Shown here: one piece after another, positions 24,503 to 36,395 of the stretch
Position numbering within the stretch: the first letter of the stretch is position 1
How the letters are laid out: every line of letters begins with the position of its first letter
Assembly: GCF_000165425.1 (NCBI RefSeq)
Contig: NW_001799289.1
Coordinates: forward strand, 410,603 to 474,602
DNA from: Paramecium tetraurelia
Taxonomy: Eukaryota > Ciliophora > Oligohymenophorea > Peniculida > Parameciidae
Direction of reading: 5' to 3'
DNA length: 64,000 bases
The notes under the pieces: model-generated
Databases searched by the model: none
What the model was told of the DNA's origin: nothing
The model's input: only the letters and a program-made list of their open reading frames with translations
Made by a program: the position numbers and the translations under genes

Positions 24503-25923
24503 TCATATGATATTCTCCATTTGAGATCTAACTGATTTAATAAATAAAGGATTGTCTAATTGTCTTCTATTGGCTGATAGCTATCTTTTGATTGGTTACG
24601 ATTATTTTAACTGTTAGGTTTTAATTTATTTATTATCAGAATTATCAAAGTGTTTTTAACTAAGTTATTTAGGCCTGGCTGAAAAGTGTTTTCCAATAGG
24701 AGGTAATTTATGATTTAAAATACTGTGTTCTTCTTCTTTTTGAATGACCCATTTTTTTGTTTCAGCAAGATGCAACGCCTTCTCCTCTGAAGAGAGATTA
24801 TTAAACAAGCCAACAAATTGAGGTTGATTATCGATGGGACACAAGTAACAATGTTCTTTCATTCTGTTAAGACAACCTTCATCTGCAATGTGACCGCATT
24901 ACAATAGTCTCAGTTACTTTGGTTTATGGCAGAAGGAACATTTGCTTTGTTTCTGGAATCCAGTGCCTACCAACATCAGTCCTCCAGTTTCATGATTACC
25001 AGCATTTAAATTTTCAGGGAATATGAACATTAGCGATTCATACGAGCAATTGGCCTCAAATACGTATTTCTCAAGCCTCGTGTGTTTAAACATGAAGATA
25101 TGTTATTAATGGATCTTTTTACTATGACACTTATCACACAAATGATAATTGGGACATGAGATGCATGTATAGATTGTGCCGATGATAGGTGTTATTTTGC
25201 AATAACTACATATTTTGTTGTGAGTCTTGTGTAGGTTTTCAAATATCTTCTCTTCTTGTCTTATTTCAACCAAGGCAGTGTCACCCCAATCAACTCTACA
25301 CATGGGGCAATTTATCTTTTTGCCAGCTGTTTATTTTTGCATCACCCAGACTTTCATGCATTTGGCATGGAAATTGTTTCCACATTACTTTTTGCAATGC
25401 ACCAAGGCTTCATTACATAACAAAGTCTCTTGGCATATTGGACACATGTCATCTTCTGTTATTTATTATCGATTTTATTATTGATCTTCAGAATTAGTAT
25501 TATTTTACTATACTTATTGCTGTTATTATCTGATCACACTTATCTATTGTCTTGTTTTAGTCTGTTATGATTTGGTTTTATATTATCCATTTAAAATATT
25601 TGTGATATCATATTGAGAATATTATTGTTACCATAGAATTGGGCATTTTTCATCCACTTGAAACACTTTTAATAACGCATGGATTGTATGAATGCAATGC
25701 TGGTTATTCTAATTGCAAGAACAGATCATAGTAGTCGATAATTCTACTTTAAATTTATTTCCATCCTCATCGCAATACTTTAAACTAGTTGGCCCAATTC
25801 TCTTCAATAAATATAACCTGGTTTATTTGGCTTACTCTATCAAATCTAATATTATCTGAGGAGCACTAAAAGTTGTTAAATCATTTACTTTTTAGATGTT
25901 TTCACTTTTGTTTGATTTTTCAT
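24503..25923 (-). CDS. SWIM/RING/ZZ/RING protein, ZSWIM2-like E3 ubiquitin ligase
   Basis: About 473 aa without introns. In order: a SWIM zinc motif (MICSCNQNNQHCIHTIHALL, CxC...CxH); a RING (MCPICQETLLC through FHAKCMKVW to CPMCRVDW); a ZZ domain (KICSYCKITP...CISCPNYHLCDKC); and a second RING-like cluster (CSFCHKPKQLRLLQCGH to CYLCPID). This SWIM-RING-ZZ-RING order is that of ZSWIM2, an E3 ligase of animal testis and flagellated lineages. The C-terminus continues past several TAA codons (glutamine here) to TGA 24503. Starting at ATG 25923 requires one missing A in the next codons; otherwise the N-terminus is undefined. It is divergent from the BAH-PHD gene, with a hairpin in the shared spacer. 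Confidence 0.85.
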
Positions 25924-26086
25924 TTTATATTAAATAATGCTTAATCAAATACGATTAATATAACTGATTTTTTATTATTTTGAACTCTTTTCCATTGAAA
26001 GTATGATGTCAAATAATGAATACTCAGTAGTATTATTTTACAATTGATATTCTGAATAATACAGAGAATGAGATCCTATTATAATC

Positions 26087-26146
26087 TTTGTTAAATATCT
26101 TGATTCTAAAATTATATTTAATTTTAGAATCAAGATATTTAACAAA
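26087..26146. repeat. Perfect 28-bp inverted repeat (hairpin)
   Basis: Arms 26087-26114 and 26119-26146 are exact reverse complements separated by 4 nt (TATT). The left arm begins TTTGTTAAATATCTTGATTC. It lies between two divergent genes, 164 bp from one start and 144 bp from the other. It could be a cruciform regulatory element, a terminator-like structure or the remnant of a small element; no target duplication was noticed. Confidence 0.9.
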
Positions 26147-26289
26147 TACTATTTTTTGTAAAATGTATAAAGTAATTCTTTATATAAAATAAATTCCATA
26201 CTTTTTTTAAAATTATAAAATATTCAAAATATATTCAGGACTTTGATTTGTTAGAAAGGAGCGATGACTTAGAAATTAAAATTAATTTT

Positions 26290-27005
26290 ATGAAAGAAGA
26301 CGATTCTGCAATTTAGTAAAACAAGATTGATGAATTAATCAAAGAGTAAAAATACTCTGCACTCATCTAATTGATTTCTAGGAAAGATCCACAAAGGTCA
26401 ACCAATTTATATATTTTAGACTTAAACAATATAGTTGCATAAAAATTAAGAATTAAATCTTCAGATTGAAATAGGATGTTGCTGTCTGTGCCAATAATAA
26501 CGATATTTACTACGGAAAGCTAATTAAGATCTACTGCATTAAGGATGTAAATGATTAGCATGTTCCAGTAATCTAAGTTCAATGGTAATTGTTTATTCAT
26601 CATATTAATTGTAGGTATTACACCAAATAGGATTTAAATTTGGATAAAAAGTCAATGAGGAGTATTTCAATTAAAGAATTGTTCTTCTCAACTCATGTGG
26701 AATTTTTAGCTGCTAATAAATTATAATGTCCAATAGAAGTGATGACATTTGATCAGTATACACAATTAGAATATGGAGAAGAAACTAAATTCTTCAGTAG
26801 AGCAGCCATTGATCTTAAAACAATGGAACCTATGCCTAGAGTCAGTGAATGGCAAAAATCATGTGTTTGTAGAATGCCTCAGAACCCAGACATACAAGTG
26901 ATTCAATGTGAAACATGTGACGAATGGTTTCATTTAGACTGTGTTAATCTTAAGTCAGAAGAAGCTGAATAAATTGAAAACTATAAGTGTCCAGGTTGTT
27001 AATGA
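26290..27005 (+). CDS. BAH-PHD chromatin reader (SHL/EBS-like)
   Basis: About 228 aa. The BAH region starts near DVAVCANNNDIYYGKL and includes VIQVQWYYTKQDL and SIKELFFSTHVEFLAANKL. The PHD finger is SCVCRMPQNPDIQVIQCETC then DEWFHLDC and YKCPGC, with all zinc ligands in C4HC3 order and very close to the plant SHL/EBS finger. Those proteins read H3K27me3 and H3K4me3; a histone-reading role is inferred. One 30-nt intron (26585-26614). A T is missing near 26469, before KQDVAVC. The frame is also open upstream of ATG 26290 to about 26240 without a start, so the N-terminus is uncertain. Confidence 0.85.
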
Positions 27006-27715
27006 GACTTCGATCTTAATATGATTAATTATTCATCGGATTTTTAAAATAAACCCTTTTCAATCTTGCTTGTCTAATATTTTAAAATTTTAATTTTCAC
27101 TTAAAATTGTCATACTTGATTAGCAATAACTTTCTATTATTATTTCTTCAAATATCACTCTATTATCAAACAGGTGATTGATCTAATCTAACATAATTTT
27201 GAAATTAATAATATTTTGACAACTAGTATTTATTCAAAATGGAATTTAATTCTTGACAATCTATTAACTCTTATCAGTATTGAAATCACACTTTGCTATT
27301 CCTTTTAGTTAAAGGAATGATATAAACACTCAAAAATTCTAATATTATTCAAGTATAGAAAAAAGCAATAGTTCTATGAAATCCATCTTAAATTACTCAA
27401 AACTACATGAGAATTGATTATTGTTATTCTAAGCTTCAAAAAATGTATATAAGAATTTATCCGCTGTTATTAAGCTATACTTTAAGTTAAGGAAATATAT
27501 CTTTAAGAAATAATTGCCAGATTTGAAATTGGGTTAGTATTGTCTATAGATATAATTATCTAATTTCCTTTATTTAATTATCATATTCTTTAGATAATGA
27601 ATTACTGATTGGATGCGAAATATATGATAAAATTTTTGTTATTTCTCTTAGATGTAGTTTAAATTTAAAATATAGATATAAATGTTTAAGTTATAGTTTA
27701 TAGATAAATGAATCA
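27006..27715. other. Intergenic, no supported gene
   Basis: 710 bp of AT-rich spacer between the convergent BAH-PHD and coiled-coil genes. Only short open stretches and a minor palindrome around ATTCCTTTTAGTTAAAGGAA are present. Confidence 0.45.
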
Positions 27716-28644
27716 TCATTTTATATAGTAGTTTTCTTCATCCCCTTTCTTCATTGAGGAGCTCATCATTTTAGAAGAATTCATTCTGGACTATTACATA
27801 ATTGATTAGTTCTTCATAGTTTTATCAAGTCTTGTAATCTCCTAGTTTTATTAACTAGTCAATTCCTTTCTAACATTCTAATATTTTTAGAGTAATCTAA
27901 TATTCTATATACATATAATATACTTCTCCAATTCTTATGATCTAATCTTCCTTTATTCTTCTTATCCAGATATAATTCTTTGTTACAAAGCAGCTAATTC
28001 ATTGGTTTGTTTTAACTTAAGTTAAGAGATTAGATTTCTGATTTTGCTGGTTCTTGAAGCATTCCATTTTTCATATTCATCTCTCTCCATAGCAAGTATT
28101 CTTTATTGGGTGAGATGAGCTTCTTAATAACTATTTGTTTAATTGAATTTGATACTTCTCTTGTCTGGCTAATGACTCTTCAGTCTTCCTCAAACTGAGT
28201 AATTCTGCAGAGTCTTTGGGTTTGACTGGAATAGAGTTCTCTAACTCATCAGTAAATTGCTTTAACTCTTCATCGTGTCTTTATAAGACTTGTTCTTTAA
28301 CTCTTTGAGCTTCTTAATCAAATTCAGCCATTTTTTAATCCCAGAATTCGTTAAATTGATTAAACTCATCAAGATGGGCTTTTTCAATCTCCTATTTTTC
28401 ATTAGTATGTCTGTCCTTGACTTCATATTTATTCTTCTGATCCAATTCTTTTTTCAACTCAGCAAGTCTCTTTTTTGCTTGATCAGCTTCCAAATATTTC
28501 CCAGCCTTCTCGCAGCTCTTCTGATGTTCATACAAGATTTGTCTATGATGAATTATAAGAATGCTACATGTATTCTTCGATGTCTCCTGTTTAGACTGGA
28601 AGATTGTTGGTTCCCTTTCTAGCAGTTGATCTTGAGTTATTCAT
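27716..28644 (-). CDS. Conserved coiled-coil protein
   Basis: 283 aa with three introns (28543-28567, 28131-28155, both 25 nt; 27897-27923, 27 nt); the spliced frame is intact. Charged helical segments include KYLEADQAKKRLAELKKE, KAHLDEFNQFNEFWDQKM, ELENSIPVKPKDSAELLSLR and LEKLLQKYQNVRKEL. The pattern FNQFNEFWD...PVKPKDSAELL and the repeated acidic/basic helices look like a eukaryotic coiled-coil family kept in flagellates and plants, but no name can be given. The C-terminal 30 residues are Met/Ser-rich. No membrane segment or signal peptide. It diverges from the gene at 28725, 80 bp away. Confidence 0.75.
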
Positions 28645-28724
28645 AATTTTTATTTAATCTGTTAATTAATTAAATAGTTATAAATCTTATCCAATTATAA
28701 ATATATTTATCTGTTATAATAATA

Positions 28725-29534
28725 ATGTATTATAGCAACAGCTAAACTTCCTTAATCAAGTCTCCGTATGGCTAAATCATTACGAAAACTCCACTTGTAC
28801 GATAAAATCGACCCTAAGAAAAACTGAACGATCAATCAATTGTGTCTCAATATCAATCTCCCACACTCAGACAGGCCATGTCTCCAAAGGCAGCCAGAGA
28901 ATACTTAAATAGTTTAAAGAGCTTCATAAATCAATACGAATCAAAGCCAATAAATGAAAGTAGGATTGCCACTCAATCGAGTCATCAATCGATTCTCTAA
29001 TAGCCATACCTATACTTTCCTATAGCGAATAGACTGAATGATGAGATCAAGTTGATGACTCCCCAAAGGATTGAAGTCAAGAAACTAAATCAAGATGGAA
29101 CCGTGCACTCTCTTAAATATTATTACTTGAAGCAACCAGTGTTGAGCAGTTCGAACGATGTTCCCCCTTAGAAACAAACCACAATAGTGGGATTGAATCA
29201 TAGTGGCAAATATAAATTGTTCTTAGAACTCATTAAGAAAGTTATGCCCAAACAATTTAAATTATTCATCCAAACAGATCAAGTGGACAAATAACTCAAC
29301 ATTCAAGTGAATGACGATCTAAAATCAACAATCAAAAGTTTCAAGACTGGATCGAAGAATTATTAATTAATTGCCCAGAGTGACTAACACGTAATTGTAT
29401 GTCGAGGACTCCAGGGATTCATTAGAGATAAAAAAGATAAAGGCATTCTCATTTTGTGCATTAAACCTGGCAAGGAAGCAAAATTGGATTGTGTCCAAAC
29501 TCTTAAATTGATAGAAAATATATAAAAAAATTGA
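28725..29534 (+). CDS. Hypothetical protein
   Basis: 269 aa, single exon. The first 90 residues (MYYSNSQTSLIKSPYGQ...) are Ser/Gln/Asn-rich and likely disordered. Residues 100-269 are more folded in character, with KYYYLKQPVLSSSND, TIVGLNHSGKYKLFLEL, FKLFIQTDQVDKQLNIQV and QHVIVCRGLQGFI. No family is recognised. The next gene starts 29 bp after its stop on the same strand. Confidence 0.65.
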
Positions 29535-29563
29535 TCTTATATGTAATATTTATTTCAATATAA

Positions 29564-30526
29564 ATGGGTACTTGCTAAGTGAAATTTTGCAGATGCATCT
29601 GCCAAGAAGGCAGACTTGGTTGCTAATGCGGTAGTCAAAATACCATAATGCTTGAGGAACAATCGAGGGAGATTAGGAGAAGAAGAATTACTTCGGATTA
29701 AATGGTAAACAATATCAACTCACACAAATAGAGAAGATCCAATCGTTTTGAAAATCAGAAAAGTAGGGCTGGGTCACCTGCTTAATCTAATTCCAGTGGT
29801 TCTTAAAATAAAACCAAATTCTCCACCTATCGCAAAGCTACTAATAAATCTCCAAACTCAGTCGAAAGATATTTGATGTCCCAAGAATGCAACATACCTA
29901 CAGACCATAGTTAATAAGACAATAAACGCAAACCAAAAATTAGAGATCAAGCTTTTAAGATAGGATAGATTTATTTCAAAAAAGAGGATTATGACTTTTA
30001 ATTCCAGGAAGCCACCGAAAAAGTACTCAATACTAATGATAACAAAATGGAATCACCTCATTTTCAAAATTCAAAGAAGAATCTAGAAAATAAACAAAGT
30101 CTGGATTAAATTCAGTCAATCTAAGATCCTAGTGCTTCTATGAAGACACCTACAACTACTGCTCTAGATGCGACAAATAATCGAACCATGTCTAATCCAT
30201 TATTAAATCAACACCCTTCGATCTCCAAAGAGAGTTCTCCTACCAAAATCTCACATCCCATAACCTAAGTCAGTATTGGACCTATTTCGAATAAGCAGTC
30301 CTTGTCTGTGATTACAGATTAACAATAATTAAAAAATAGATCACGTACTGCTGATCTATTCGACGACTAAAAGAGTGTTACCATAAGAAGCGTATTAAAA
30401 AAAAAATAAAAAAATAATGATTCATTCAGAACTTAACAATAAGAATCCAGAAAAGTTAGATTCGACTTACCTAATTCACATTATATAAGAGAAAGACAAC
30501 GATAACAACCACGACTATATTAATGA
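29564..30526 (+). CDS. Hypothetical protein with N-terminal cysteine cluster
   Basis: 320 aa, single exon. The N-terminus MGTCQVKFCRCICQEG, then LGCQC, packs six cysteines into 23 residues after a Gly at position 2, suggesting lipidation (myristoyl/palmitoyl) or a small metal-binding knuckle; both are inference. The remainder is Ser/Asn/Gln/Lys-rich and mostly disordered, with SRAGSPAQSNSSGS and a basic end RKVRFDLPNSHYIRERQRQQ. No known domain. It lies directly downstream of the previous hypothetical gene. Confidence 0.6.
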
Positions 30527-30683
30527 TTTTTATTTGTATTGATTAAATTGTCTATAACTAAAAAACGAATTTGATGATTTTCCTTCCAATCCATTCTTGT
30601 ACATTTTAAAAAAACTTAATTAAAATAAATAAATAATACAAATTAATTTCATTACATATTTCCAGGAATCACAAAAATGTTTG

Positions 30684-31269
30684 TCAACCTATTAAAAGTT
30701 CAAGTCTAATTTATAAATTCTTGAAGAATTCTGTATAAATAAATTTATCATCTTTATTAACATCCCTGTATATTAAATTCTAAAAGATAAGTTTATATGC
30801 CGATAAAAGAATATCCAAAATTTGTATTACTTATTTTATGACTGAAACTTTGGTAGCATAATAATCTTCCATACTTCTTTAATATATTTAGGGCTTAAAT
30901 TGAGTGTTGAACAAAATATTTTATTATATCAAACCATTCTCTTAGATTCTATTCTATTTTAATTAATCTCAACTCCTTCTTATTCAGTCTATAAAATTGT
31001 TTATAAATTTAAGGATTTTGATTTTCAGAGAGAATCAGCATAAATTTTGATTAATTGTAGAGTGATCTTACTTTCTAAGAAGATTCATGATTAACTTAGA
31101 TATCATTATTTAAGCCTAGCTCCTCTGATTATTCCTGTCTTGAAACTAGAAAGCGGAAATTTAAATCTTAATTCCATAAACCTCAGCAGTTAAGCTCTCT
31201 ATTAAGTTTTAAATTCAGATATTGGTTATTTTACATCTTAGGGATTGGATCTTAAACATATAAGAGCAT
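30684..31269 (-). pseudogene. EF-hand-containing protein, damaged frame
   Basis: A frame from MLLYVQDPIPKMQNNQYL is stopped by TGA at 31193-31195, then continues in the same frame with NQDLNFRFLVSRQEQSEELG through KKELRLIKIEQNLREWFDII. A one-base shift near 30875 leads to MEDYYATKVSVIKQVIQ and then DVNKDDKFIYTEFF, an EF-hand calcium loop (D-x-N-x-D-x-F...E). Stop 30684. It is either a pseudogene or a gene with two sequence errors. Calcium binding is inferred from the single loop; other hands are not clear. It is convergent with the preceding plus-strand gene. Confidence 0.4.
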
Positions 31270-31679
31270 TAAAAATGAATAGGCGTTACGGATAATTATT
31301 GCATTTTTTACTTTTAATTAATTATTATTATTTTTTTCACTCTCATAATTGGGTTATTTTATTTTTATTTTGATGGAGATATTATTATTAATGATGGTCT
31401 GTTAATTAAGTCAATGATCATATTAATTTAACATTATTTAGGATTCTTATGAAATTTTTATCGTACCTCATAAATTTAGAGTTATATTAATATTAATAGA
31501 TTGAAAGACTTCTTAGTATTATCTCAAGTAATTAGACAATTGATTCATACAAATGATATAATTATAAATTAAGATGGCAAATAAAATTCAGATAATTTGA
31601 TAGAATTATTATTAATTAGTAATGAATCATTCTCGTTGTCCTTTTATTTTGACTGATTGTAGTCTTCTTCTTTGCAATC
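31270..31679. other. Intergenic, no supported gene
   Basis: About 410 bp, AT-rich. The frame of the next minus-strand gene continues open past its TGA for about 35 codons into this stretch (EEDYNQSKQKDNEND), so part may be 3' coding sequence of that gene. Confidence 0.35.
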
Positions 31680-32905
31680 TCAATTACACTTGATCTTCTT
31701 ATTCTTGTAATGCCCTAAGTAATATGAATATTAGAACTTGTTATGGATTCTTGTAACTCTCTGTGATTCGTAGCCATGAAATTCAAGAAGTTGATTCACT
31801 TGCAACTTCTAATCTTGTTCTTTAATGTATTTGAGTTGATTTTCGAGCTCTTATTATTTTTAGGATTTTGAAGGAATATTGACTTTTGGAGATGGGGGAG
31901 GGAGGATGTCGTGACCTTAAACATGTTTGGATTTCTTTAATGCAGTTTCGTGTTTTAATTCTTCATATGCAACATTCATGCATTGATTGACAGTTCCTCT
32001 CATCAATAACTATTAGGTTTTGTTTTTGAAAATCAAAAACTTATTGCTTTTAATGGATTCGAAATATTCTACTCCGATCTATTTCGATATATGAATAGTA
32101 CTCGATACAATTCTAGCAATTGATTGACGACCTCTATAGTGACATTATTGCATTCCACTTCCATTTCCAAATATAAAATATTTTCGGCAAAGAATGGAGG
32201 CAGAGCTTAGGAATGCTCCCACAACAAGGACTTCTGAGTATCTTATTGGTCGTGCCTTGTATTCATATAATTTAAACAAATTATTAAATTTTGATTGTTA
32301 TTTATACTCAATGCATTCTGCATACCCCTGGTATGACAGTTTTGTTTTTAAATTAGACCACATAAGCAAATTGCCCTTGGAGCAATTGAATTTTCCAAAA
32401 CTTGTCCTCCTATACCTGCTTCTGCATTTCCTCATAAGAGAGTTGTTTAAAGATTTCCTCCATCAATAAGTTGGAATCCTTGGGTTTCCACGATCCCAAC
32501 AAAGTAGTAATATGAGAATGCTTTTAAACATCTTGATATCATACATACTTTATTAGTCAAAGGTATTTAATAATTGTGATTCGAAATGGCTGTCACAATG
32601 TTGTTGGGACTAATGGCAATACCATCAATAACCAGTTCTTGCTCCAAGTCCTCCTTGAAGTCAGTGAATGCTTGCAATTTAAAGTTTTTTTAATTGTTGC
32701 CCACAAAGAGAGATGTTAGGTGAATGCTAGGAGGAAATTTGTAAATCTGTTTTAGTTGTTTCAGCATATTTTATAACTCTTAATCGTTCTGATATTGCTA
32801 GTTTAATAACTAAAGTGCATATTAAGTGAGATTGAATAGGCATTCTTAGGCCATTTATTGATCCTTGGCAAATATTCCTATAAATTGAATATTCTTTTAT
32901 TTCAT
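31680..32905 (-). CDS. Hypothetical protein, several frame breaks
   Basis: The first exon MKQKNIQFIGIFAKDQQMAQ to NYQIPLTNK (about 120 aa) is clean and is followed by a good 28-nt intron (32521-32548). The next part, beginning HSHITTLLGSWKPKDSNLLM and reaching FAYVVQFKNKTVIPG, is also clean. After about 32330 three frames compete and at least two one-base shifts are needed to reach the Lys/Gln-rich end (QQELENQLKYIKEQDQKLQV, stop at 31680). Early segments LFVGNNQKNFKLQAFTDF and DGIAISPNNIVTAIS look like folded-domain sequence. No family is named with confidence. Either a pseudogene or poor sequence. Confidence 0.5.
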
Positions 32906-33159
32906 ATTTATTAATATTAATAAGAATATCGAAAATTAAATTGATATGTCATGCACAATTGGAAACACTTGTTAATGAGATTGAAATTGATGTTCAAATT
33001 GATTTTGTTGTGAATGGATGAGAAATGATTAATAGAATAATTTAAAAAAGATAGTGTGATGAAATAAGGAAAAGAGGGTGGTTTAAATATTATTATTAAG
33101 ATCTTGTATGATTTAAGTGGAACTGTTAATTATTATTAAATGATTCACAATAAATTAAA

Positions 33160-36100
33160 ATGAATACTATAAATGTTATGAGCCTCTTTATGTTGATTTA
33201 AATATTGGTCTCCTCTCAATATATTTCAATAGGAGATCAATGCAAATGCTCGGATCTTTCAACTGAATTGGATTGCAATTTAAGAGGAACCTGCCGATGG
33301 AATTCTGTCTAAATGTCCTGTTTGGAGTCGAATCAGTTTTAGTCTACCATAGTGTCCACAAGTCCTCTGAAGTAAGTGGAAGCAAAGTCAAGTTCATTAT
33401 ACTGCGATCACTTTAGTCAGATAGAATGTCCTAATTAGAATGGATGTGCTTGGTTTGAAAACAAATGCTTAATGTTCACAGGATGCACTTCATATGTGAA
33501 AACCAGCGATGAGGATTGTAAAAAGATATCTAAGGAATGCTTTTCGGATGGTTAAAGATGTGTTGAATTGGATGAATGTAATACCTACACCTACCAAAAA
33601 TCATGTGTCATAAGTAAGAAGGGGAAATACTGCTATTGGAATACTCAAAACAGGAGGTGCGAATAGGTTAAGGAATGTAATGATCTTCCAAAATTCTTGA
33701 TTAGTGATTCAGAGTGCAGAACCTAACTTTAATTTTGTATTAACATTAGACTTATTTATAAGGTACAACAAAGTTAGGAGGAGGATGCGTGGAATCAGGG
33801 AGTTGTGCTGATGCAGTGAGTGCCGTATCTTGTGTTAGCGATAGACAACAAGGCATGGAATGCTTTTGGGCTGAAGGCAAATGTAGAGACAAAACATGTG
33901 AAAATGCCTTAACATCCCTAAAGACAGATGCACAATGTAAGGAGTTCTTGTCACATTGTACAACCAAGTCTAATGGTGGTTGCACACTGAGGTTGAGATG
34001 TAGTGATGCTCAGATTGAAGATGCATGTATCAAGGATACTAATGGAAATGATTGCTTTTGGACTGGGGATTAATGTAAAGAGAAATTATGTGAGAATGCT
34101 CCACCTTCTTATGTCACTAATCTCCAGTGTTCATATCTATCTAGCAATTGTATCACAAATGGACAAGGATGCACCACAAATCATGGATGCACATCAGCTT
34201 TGAAGGAAGAATTCTGTGACAAGGATGCAGAAGGAAATCCATGTATTTGGAGTGGAGTCTTTTGTACTCAGAAGAAATGTGAAGATTCAAATTTTAAAGG
34301 GGATGAACTATGCTCTACCTATATGAGTAATTGTATTGGAAAACCAGATGATCAAGTTGGATGCAGAACAAAGACATGTGAAACAGCTGCAAGTGATTTG
34401 ACTACTAATGAAGATTGTGAAAAATACTTACCTAAATCAAATTGTATTGCTAAAAAATCAGGAGGTTGTACAATCAATACTAGGTGTAATGCCATTGATT
34501 TTGAAGGAGCATGTATTAAAGATTCCTAAGGTAATAAATGCTATTGGAATGAGAATGAATAGAAATGCTTAACAGTAACTACTTGTCCTTAGATTACTAT
34601 CGAATCAAAATGTATTGCAGATTAATTTGGATAGCCTTGTCAATGGGTCGATCAATTTATGAATAATATCAAAGCACAATGTGTAAATAAGTCTTGTTCA
34701 TCTGGTCCAATGTATCTAAAATCTGAGAAAGAATGCAATGAATATTTCAAATCTAATAACTTACAATGTACTCTAAAAAAAGGAGGTGGTTGTAGAGAAA
34801 AAAGTGCTTGTCAAGATGTCGATGTAATTGATGGTTGTACCACAGATAAAGATGGAAACACCTGTCTTTGGGATCAAACGTCATCCAAATGCAGAAGGTA
34901 AGTATGCTCAGACTTTACAGAATTAACTTACTTTGGGTGTTCAAAAAAGAGAGCAGATTGCACTATAGGTTTTGGTGGATAATGTGCAGAATTATAAGAA
35001 TGCTCATCATATTTAAATAAGATGTCTTGTGTAAAAGGCACTGATGGTGTGTGTTTATGGATAGAACACTTTAAGGATGGAAAGGGTGCTTGTTTTTAAT
35101 TTGATTCTTGTCAAAGTCTTAAATGGTAGACTGATGCAGAGTGTAAATTAGCATCCAGTAGCTGTACTACTGATGGAGAGTAGTGTGTACCAATAACTGA
35201 ATGTAGAAGCACAAATGTGAATGGAGGATGTGTCACAGGAACAGATGGGGAATGCATTCAAACTGTATCTTCATTGCATTCTACTGAATCCAAAACATGT
35301 TCTAAATTCATCAACTGTAGCACTGCCTATTATTTGACGCATGAAGAATGTTAATAGGCTCACTCTTTTTGTACAACCAATGGTGAAACAGGATGCAGAG
35401 ATTTAACATCATGTGAGCATTACACTGTTAAAGAATCCTGTCATCTTAATAATAAGGGAATATAATTTGATGATTAGGGTTCCTTAATTTCAACTGGTAA
35501 ATGCGCATGGGATGAATCAAACTAAAATTGTAGAGAATAAGTGTGTTCTGATCTTGTATTCAAAAGTGAAGATGAATGTTCACAAATATTATCAAATTGT
35601 ACATCAGATGGAGAGAAATGTGTTGAGAAGCAGAGTTGCTAGATGTATATTGATGAAAGTACATGCAATTCAAGAAATGGAATTGATGGACCTTGTTTAT
35701 GGAATGAGGGAACTTGTCGTATCAAACAATGTCAAGAAATACAACAAGGCACTAATTAAAACACATGCAGTTAAATTAAGGATTGCATTTCCGATGGTGA
35801 AAAGTGTGTACTCAAAGACAAATGTGCCAAGTATAACACTAAAGTAGCATGTAATATTTCAGGAGTTGATGGTATTTGTGTCTGGAATGAGAGTTCAAAG
35901 ACATGTTCAGTTATGAATTCTTGTAATGAGGCAAATACTGATGAAAGTGCATGCAATTCAGCTAATGATAGGTGTCTTTGGAATTCCTCATAGAATGAGT
36001 AATCTCGTTGCTCCGAACATACTTGTTTGTCCTATTCTCTCTAGAGTGGCCAATGCCAATATTTCAAGACTTGGAACAATGACAAATATCACATTTGCAA

Positions 36101-36335
36101 AATGATTCAAGGTAAATGCTCCTAAATTGATGCAACTACTTTGACTGCTGAAGAATGTTATACTTATTCTTTTTATACCTATTCTTGGAGTCCTCTCAGT
36201 AACAGATGTATGTAGTGTTCCAGAATCTTGGAGAATGGGTCCAATAATGCGAATTCCACGAATTCAAATAAGACAATATATTAATATATATTGGGATCCA
36301 TAACGGGATTCTTTGCCTTTGCAGCAGTTTTATGA
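33160..36335 (+). CDS. Cysteine-rich surface-antigen-like protein
   Basis: 1,049 aa in two exons (intron 33737-33762, 26 nt). A signal peptide (MNTINVMSLFMLIQILVSSQ) is followed by tandem cysteine-rich repeats of ~60-75 residues with the signature C-x-W...C...C (e.g. GNDCFWTGDQCKEKLCENAP, DGNTCLWDQTSSKCRR), matching the Paramecium surface antigen domain. The C-terminus has a Ser/Asn/Thr-rich spacer (NSTNSNKTIYQY) and a terminal hydrophobic stretch ILGSITGFFAFAAVL with no cytosolic tail, typical of GPI-anchor signals. Such proteins coat cell body and cilia and, in classic serotype systems, are expressed one at a time. Its repeats are irregular rather than near-identical, so it may be an antigen-related protein rather than a serotype antigen. 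Confidence 0.92.
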
Positions 36336-36395
36336 GTAATGAATAATTATAACATACAACCCAATAAAATTTAGATTCTATAATTATAATTAAAA

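Noticed and set aside
32194-32469. Plus-strand frame of 91 codons starting MEAELRNAPTTRTSEYLIGR
   Set aside because: Antisense shadow of a minus-strand gene whose first exon and intron are well supported.
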